Shown: in pieces, positions 57,657 to 64,000 of the stretch
Numbering within the stretch: the first letter of the stretch is position 1
How the letters are laid out: the number at the start of each line of letters is the position of its first letter
Assembly (NCBI GenBank): GCA_001683735.1
Contig: LUGG01000043.1
Span: 124,001 to 188,000, forward strand
Length of the DNA stretch: 64,000 nt
Direction: 5' to 3'
Source: Grifola frondosa
Taxonomy: Eukaryota > Basidiomycota > Agaricomycetes > Polyporales > Grifolaceae
Notes under the pieces: generated by a model
Seen by the model: only the letters and a program-made list of their open reading frames with translations
Databases searched by the model: none
Told to the model about the DNA's origin: nothing
Translations under genes and position numbers: made by a program

Positions 57657-58858
57657 ATGGCTACCAAGTCTCAGTCGACCACCCGTTGTCTCTCGTCTTG
57701 GTCTCAACTTCGGTTTTAGGTCTAATCCGGCGTCGCCCCTAACGCGCGAGCCAGATGCTACCGACGAAGACTAGCATATCCCTTACAACGGTCATTTCGA
57801 ACCACCCAGAGTGGAGGACGAGCGAGACACGGACAGCTGGGGTACCTTGTTAGCGACTGGCTCATGGAGAACGGCGATGGGCACCCAGACAGACCCTCCA
57901 CCCGCACGCGGGCCATGTTGAGTGCCTTGCGACTTACCACGGATGAATACAAGCGCAGGATCAGTCGCGCACGAGTCTCGTCCCTAAAGACGGCTGGTGG
58001 TGTAGGCGAGTCTCCCCTGCTCGCGTGCCGCGAGCAGGAGACCAGCCATCCGCACCACCGCTCCAGCTTCGCAAGCATTTCGCTCGGCCAGTCCCATAAG
58101 CGTACAATAACATTTTAGCACTTGCCTGCGGTAGGGCATTTGTGTCCTGTATCATCGACTGCAGAGCAGCTGTTCGCAGACCCCGCATAGCTGTACTCCG
58201 AGCCAGAAGAGCAGCAGCAGTCCTTTCCTCGCCCACATCCGTACGCGTACGCGGCGCCCGTCCCGCCCACGCCGGCACCTGCCCTTGGCCCGGTCACGAA
58301 GGCACACACGTCCAATGTCCCCCGCTTCGCCATCCCCCTGCTCGACCCACTCGGACGCAGGCCCACGGCACCCGCCTACCTAAAGCCGGTTCGGCGTCCA
58401 TCACGGCTGAGCATTAAGGCGTCCCTCTCAACCCCCAACTTGCGCCACCCCACAGCCCCTCCTCCATTGCTACCAAAGGGGAAGCAGCGGTGGCTCTCCG
58501 CCGAGACGTGATGTGATGCGCTCATCCTGCCGCGCCCGCGGTTCGCGCTGCGCACTGTAGATGGACTTAAAAAGGGCAGCGCGAGTGGGAGCAGCGGGCG
58601 GATTGTGAGCCCGCTAGGTAGCCCAATATGGCCTGCGAGTCCTAGTGCCGACGCACAGACGTGAGTCGAGCACAGACAGCGTCGAGAGAGAAAGCCCCAC
58701 AGCCGGGGAGGTTGAAAAGGCCAAGTCTGCGGCGCAGTTGGCACCGTCTAAAGTTCCTGTGCAAGAAGTTATCCAGAACCCGAGTGCTAGTATCGCTGGG
58801 CCGCCCACATTGAGAGCGCCAAGACCAAAGAGCTTCGCGCTAGATGAACTGGCACTCC
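57657..58858 (+). pseudogene. Ser/Pro-rich hypothetical gene, copy 2
   Basis: The 5' exon begins ATGGCTACCAAGTCTC (MATKSQSTTRCL...), frameshifted relative to the 28.43 kb copy. The body repeats the 48.4-49.4 kb copy: SRARVSSLKTAGGVGESP, HHRSSFASI, the KGKQRWLSAET block (interrupted, since TGG TGT is changed to a stop at about 58.51 kb), SSGRI and KSFALDELAL. It has several indels, so it is decayed. At about 58.86 kb it passes directly into the WD40 tail of an NLR. Confidence 0.5.
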
Positions 58859-59816
58859 TCTACTGCTCTCGACAAGGCTACCTCGGAGGAGATAGAAGCT
58901 GTAGAGTTCTCAAGCGATGGTGCATACCTCGCATCAGTCGCCCGAGATGGGGACGGTGGCGTCAATATCTGTACTTGCGCCAATAGCGAGCTTATTATCC
59001 ACGTCCTAACAATAGAACCACAGGGTTCGCCACATCGCAGCCATCGCCACCGCCTGCTTTTTACATCCTCCAGAGCAGACGGTCAATTACGAATTGTCGC
59101 AGCCATCGATGCATCTATTGCTCTCCGAAAAATGAGCACCGGGGAATTGATGGCTGCAGAACGTTTGAAAATTTTAAATTATAGGATATGTTTCTCTCCT
59201 GATGGAGAATAGATAGCTACTGCTAGTCACGATATCCCACTCAAGGAACATGACCCAGGTCACGGTGTGGAAGGCGTCCGACTTGTCCGTACAGTGGGCT
59301 ACACAGCTTGACGTGATAGAAGACTCGTTGCCAGACATCAGGTTCTCTTCAAACAGTGCGAGGGTCTGTGTCTTTGATGTTGGTTACTATACAGGTGCGG
59401 TTACCTTTCACATCTGGGCGTGCTCGAGCGGAGAGGTTCTCGAGCCATCAGAGGAGGAGGCAGACCTTGCCAAGGAGGATCAATATAAGATCAGAGAGAA
59501 CCTGAATGAGTTCTATGTAGACGATGGATGGGTTTATTCGAAGAAATTGGGGTGTGCTGGATTGTGCTGGCTGCCGCCGTCTTTGCGACGCGCCATTGTG
59601 TGGAGAAAACCATACGCGGAAGCATCTTTGGATAACTATTTCGCTTTTGAAGGAACTACTGGAAGCACTACCCTCCTAAATCTATCCCATTTCGTACGCC
59701 TCATTCCTCGAGGAGACAGTTCGAGCGGCAGTACTTACGAAGTGGTTCTCTGGAAGGCTGGAGTCGTTCATGATATCAAGGTACGATCCTACCTATCTGT
59801 GTCATGTGCAAGCTAA
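58859..59816 (+). pseudogene. WD40 C-terminal part of an NLR (NLR-4)
   Basis: After the join at STALDKATSEEIEAVEFSSDG the sequence follows the 3' end of NLR-2 and NLR-3: YLASVARDGDGGVNI, LLFTSSRADGQLRIV, RICFSPDGE followed by a TAG, VTVWKASDLSVQWATQ, IRFSSNSARVCVFD, GEVLEPSEEEADL, FYVDDGWVYSKKLG and LCWLPPSLRRAI. The NACHT, N-terminal domain and first WD40 repeats are absent. It ends at the conserved donor GTACGAT used by the other copies. Confidence 0.72.
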
Positions 59817-61094
59817 ATCAAATCTTATATTGATGTCGACTTCGGGAGTACTTTACACATTTTCTTCGTTGTCGCGTTGTGCTGGAGAGGGCACTGAGAA
59901 CGTTCAACTTGGGTACTTGCCATAAACAGTGCTTATATAATTACATTCCTGCCACAACGTCAGTCAGTGTCTCGATACAACCATTCAGCGACCCTTCGCT
60001 TCCACCTTGCAAGATAAGGCAATTCCGGCGAGAACAGGCTCAAGGCTTCAAAACCGCTAGAGGGCTACTTGGTACTATGTTACGCGTTTACATCCAGTGA
60101 CCTTCTTTGAACCGTAACAGACATCGGGAATTCAATGGCGTGCGTCTGTCTTTCTCTGTGATACCTTGACGAACAACTGATAGATTCGTGAGCTGTAAGT
60201 CAATCATGGTCATTAGCATAGTTGCTGCCTTGTCCAACAATGCAAGGTCTGAACATTCATGTTCTCATCGGACGTAATCCGAACATTATAGCTAAGTGAA
60301 CGTCGTTATCCGACCCATTTCGCTCGCGGATGCATACAAGCCCATATCAGAGTGGCTCTGACCATGATTTGCACTGACTTCATGATTTTGAATTTCTAAA
60401 GATCCTCGTCTCTTCATGGAATGTTTGCTCACCACGTGGCAGCTTTCGGTGATTTCATTTCGTTATACGACTTTAATCGAGAACTTCCTGCCACTCAGGC
60501 TATGCAATACCGCACGGGCGTGCGGGAGCCACTGTTTTTCTGAACGCAAAGGCATGTCTGATGAGATGTGTTCTGAAGCCTAGGTTAAATTCGAAGATAT
60601 CACGATCAGACCGCCACGAGTAGGCCGGCTTCTATTCTGCGAAGGCTCATGACGGCAGGCAGTCACTACCATGTATGAAGCCAAATTAACTACAAGCAAC
60701 ATCGCTCCGTGCGAGTCTTCTACCACCGATATACCCGCGGAAGCGATCAGAATGGCGAGACCAACGCGGCCTGTCCAAATTATTTCTTGAGCTGGGCATC
60801 ATTGCAGCGTGGAAAATTCATCGGTAACGAATGGACACCTTAAATGTCGGAAAGGACGTGCAGTTTGGGATGAAAGCACGTATTGCGTGTTACCTCTCGG
60901 GTGCGTAATTATATGTTCGGGACTGTCTCGGGAGCAAAAGAGATTCAGATATCGTATCAGTATGGTGTTGGTCGTTCAGTCCTGAATCCGAAGGATGCAT
61001 CTTACGCGTGGGGTTCATCCTCAGACGATATATATCTCACGCACCCTCGGAACGAAATCGGTTATCCCGTCTCCTATTATTGTTCTATCCCACT
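59817..61094. other. NLR 3' flank copy 3, then intergenic
   Basis: Up to about 60.06 kb this matches the NLR 3' flank (CGACCCTTCGCTTCCACC). Beyond that no gene was recognised. A TATATA motif near 61.03 kb lies about 65 bp before the next ATG and may be its promoter. Confidence 0.45.
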
Positions 61095-64000
61095 ATGCAT
61101 GCCAGCTTCTCCGTACGCCCTCACAGCCTAACACCCCAAGCTCAGAACTGTCCTACGTTTCGCCCGCCGCCACTTGATGGAACCTACACGGTTCCGGAGC
61201 TCTTTGAATACAACGCGGAACACAATCCCCACCACCCGCTCTTTGTTTATTCCGATGGTAAGGATGGGAGGGTTTTCTTATCCTACCTCGACACCTGGCA
61301 CACAATCAAGAAGATGGCTAGATTTGTGTCCACTCAGTACGGACGCATCGCGGACAGTCATGAGGCGCAAGTAATTAACAGGCCGATAAACCAGGGTCCC
61401 ACCATCGCGATTTTGGCCTGTGCAGGTACGTGCGTTCCTTCTGTATTGAACCTCATGCTGAGTGCTGCATAGACACTATTAGCTATGTTTCCTTGATGGC
61501 GGGCATGATGCGCATGGGCTTTGGTGAGTGTGGGCCGATTTACAGAGCGTTACGTTCCACAAACCACAAACATCCTTTGATTTACAGTTCCTTTCCCCTT
61601 GTCTATCCGCAATACTGCCGCTATTATCGCACACTTGATTCGGACCAACTATGTTTCTCAGCTTTATATAAGTGACGATGCTGCCACGAAGCGTCTCTGT
61701 AGACAGGCTGTGGAGCTTCTCGAGCAGGACGGGTGGCACATAGATGTGGTGACGATATTGCAATTTGACAAACTGTCGAACGACGCTGGAACACAACCGA
61801 GCGCAGAACATGACATCGAGTTCGGAAAGTTAGATCTGGATCGAGTAGTGATTATTTGCCATTCCTCTGGTACGTTCCTTGCCATTCCACATTATGACTA
61901 GCAATAACGCCTCCTTTTTCACAGGTTCTACATCAATGCCCAAGTCCATATTTATTCACAACCGTACTTTTCTTCAAAGTGCCAAAGCCCCTTGTGCGTC
62001 TGACTTGCTCTATTTCTCGATAGAAGTCTCAATTCTTTGTACTTTGCAGGGTTTGGGGAAGTTGACTTGTGTAATGTTGTCGTCTCCATGCATACGTGCC
62101 CGCTGTTCCGTAAGTCAGAACCTTCGCACGTTGTTGGGCTGCGGCTAAATGCTTCGCATTTCAAGATGTCATGGGTTTAGCTGGCATTATCTGGCCCGTG
62201 AGTCCGATTACGCAATGAAGTTTGTTTTTCTCATCAATTCCGATTGGCAGGTTACCTCTGGCATGATCATAGGCGTCTTCAAGCCTTCCTTCCCGCCGGT
62301 AATTCCCACTCCTGGAAACTATATCGAAGATATCCTCGCAACTAATAGCGAGGTGGTGTTCTGTGTCCCATCTTTCATTGAAGTGTGTTTATGCATTGAC
62401 GCCTGTCATTTACTGTGCTTGACACCTTTATTATTCATCAGGCATGGTTCCGCGATCCAAAGCTGATACCCGCTTTGAAATCATTTCGTGCAATCGTACG
62501 TCGGTCAATTATAGATGTCTCACTTCCTCTGACCCCGATGCGGAAAGATCTATGCCGGTGCTCCACTCAACAAGGCAGTTGGGGACGAGCTGGCCACTAT
62601 GGGTGTCAAAATATTTCCTCTATACGGGATGTGAGTCGCAGTCTCTGAATGGATGACTCGTCCTCATGAGTTTGAAAATCAAGGACGGAGATTGGACCTT
62701 CAATAAGATTCTTCCTGCCAAAGAGCCGAGCCCTGATCAATGGGAGTACTTCGAAATTTCGCCCCATCTTACCGTGGAGATGCTGCGACAAGATGGTTAT
62801 GACGATCTCTACGAAGCAACTGTCATAGTATGTCTACAATAGCTGGTCTATCGGCGGTGTTTGCAATGACCTTCCCTTCCAGCACGATTGTTTCTTTAAA
62901 CCGAATGTCATCAATTCGGAGACAAAGGATGGACGCTCCGCCTTTCGCACAGGCGATCTCCTACAACGTCATCCGATATCTACCTCCCGTTGGAAGGTGT
63001 TTGGTCGTGTAGATGATCAAATAACATTGTCTACTGGGGAAAAGGTATGTCTGGTTGCATCACATCGATACTATACGGCGGTATTGATTCTGAGACTCCC
63101 AGACGAACCCCGTTCCCTTAGGTAAGGATCCAGCAGATGCATAGACGAGACTTTAGACTGATCGTATCGGGTAGAGGCCATTCTATCGACAGACCCGCAC
63201 ATCGCTGGCGCAGTAATATTCGGGAAGGGGAAGTTTCAGAACGGAGTTCTGATTGAACCGAAGGAGGACTTCGGGTTCGACCCGGAGGAGCAATCAAAGT
63301 TGGCGGAATTCAGGATGAAGATTTGGTGAGTCCTTAGAACCGTCTGGAACTGTCGGACCTTGTCTCATCGCGTGCACTAGGCCATCTGTGGAGAGAATGA
63401 ATGAATGTGCTCCTGGTCACTCGCGATTGTTGAAAGAGGTACGACTGCACACTCTTTGCAGGTCAACGGGACTCAACTCTTGACTGGCGTTCAGATGATC
63501 CTTGTTGCAAGTCCTTCAAAACCTTTTTCTTACACAGCCAAAGGCACACCCAGGCGTGGAATGATCGTTGGCGCATACAAAGAGGAGATAGAGGCCCTGT
63601 ACGACTCTATGGACCTCTCATCACAATCGGATATTCCAATCCCGTCCAGCTGGATCGGGGATGAGCCACTGAAGTTTGTCCGGAGCGTTATCGAAAGAGC
63701 CATGAGGGCAGACTTACAGGATGACCAAGATATATTCCAGCACGGATGCGATAGGCCAGTGGTTCAAACACTTAATTTAATGTTTGGCTGACCATTTGAT
63801 AATAGTCTCCAAGCAGCCTACATTCGCAATTCGATCATACGCGCGCTTCGACAATCGACGAAGGCTACTTTGAATAACGTCCCTCTCAGTCTCGTCTATA
63901 GTAATCCTACATTGCTGCGCTGGCCACGTTTATTTCTTGCATACATCAGGACATATCGACGAACGATGATCATATAGGCAGCCAAAATGCTCTGCGTATG
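61095..64000 (+). CDS. NRPS-like adenylate-forming reductase, partial at window end
   Basis: Such enzymes activate a carboxylic acid as AMP ester, load it on a carrier domain and release it reductively; some make fungal aryl or amino-acid-derived metabolites. ATG 61095 (MHASFSVRPH) is in frame with the adenylation domain: TYTVPELFEYNAEHNPHHP, ILACA|DTISYVSLMAGMMRMGF, AAIIAHLIRTNYVSQ, the phosphate loop CHSSG|STSMPKSIF, CPLF|HVMGLAGIIWP, VVFCVPSFIE|AWFRDP, KAVGDELATMGVKIFPLYG, QWEYFEISPHLTVEM and WKVFGRVDDQITLSTGEK. The carrier domain has DIFQHGCDS|LQAAYIRNSI with the phosphopantetheine Ser. Introns are all about 50-60 bp. The region near 62.63 kb, where family members have a TE-G motif, is hard to splice and may carry a lesion. 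A C-terminal NAD-binding reductase domain is expected beyond 64 kb. Confidence 0.8.

Noticed and set aside
1..64000. CRISPR array, bacterial operons, riboswitches
   Set aside because: The DNA is eukaryotic with spliceosomal introns; no direct-repeat and spacer pattern was seen.

Overview
The window looks like part of a basidiomycete (Agaricomycete) genome. Genes are split by many short GT-AG introns of about 48-70 bp. Several products belong to families known mainly from mushroom-forming fungi: DUF6699, DUF6593 and DUF6534 proteins, a small Cys-rich secreted protein, NACHT-WD40 NOD-like receptors (NLRs) and an NRPS-like adenylate-forming reductase. There is no bacterial-style operon structure. 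All family names come from recognising reconstructed exons by eye; no database search was run.

Region 1 (0-19.5 kb) is mostly conventional. It holds an NCS1 purine-cytosine permease, two DUF6699 genes, a tRNA-Thr(AGU), a secreted Cys-rich protein, a DUF6593 gene, the CaaX protease gene RCE1, a coiled-coil protein, and three diverged members of one small family (12.9-17.9 kb).

Region 2 (19.5-26.5 kb) is relic-rich. It has the C-terminal scrap of a 2-oxoadipate/2-oxoglutarate dehydrogenase E1, an HNH-nuclease-like gene, and a NACHT NLR truncated and joined to the tail of a TRANK1-like helicase gene.

Region 3 (26.5-60 kb) is a mosaic of segmental duplications. One intact seven-exon aldo-keto reductase (AKR) gene at 26.6-27.9 kb is followed by scattered and decayed copies of four modules: the AKR 5' half and promoter, a Ser/Pro-rich hypothetical gene, a DHTKD1-like E1 gene, and NACHT-WD40 NLRs. 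The modules recur in different combinations around 28, 36-43, 48-56 and 56-60 kb, with frameshifts, nonsense codons and deletions. Two non-autonomous DNA transposons (a TA-flanked MITE and an 848-bp element with long TIRs and a 9-bp target duplication) sit in copies whose related loci lack them. A LINE 3' fragment, a tubulin-tyrosine-ligase relic, a DUF6534 relic and zinc-finger-like genes fill the gaps.

Region 4 (61.1-64 kb) carries the start of an NRPS-like reductase gene (adenylation and carrier domains) that runs off the window.

The most unusual signal is in the NLR 5' region. The linker between the N-terminal helical domain and the NACHT domain is encoded by consecutive 21-nt microexons, each specifying one heptapeptide of the type NIxHGVS.
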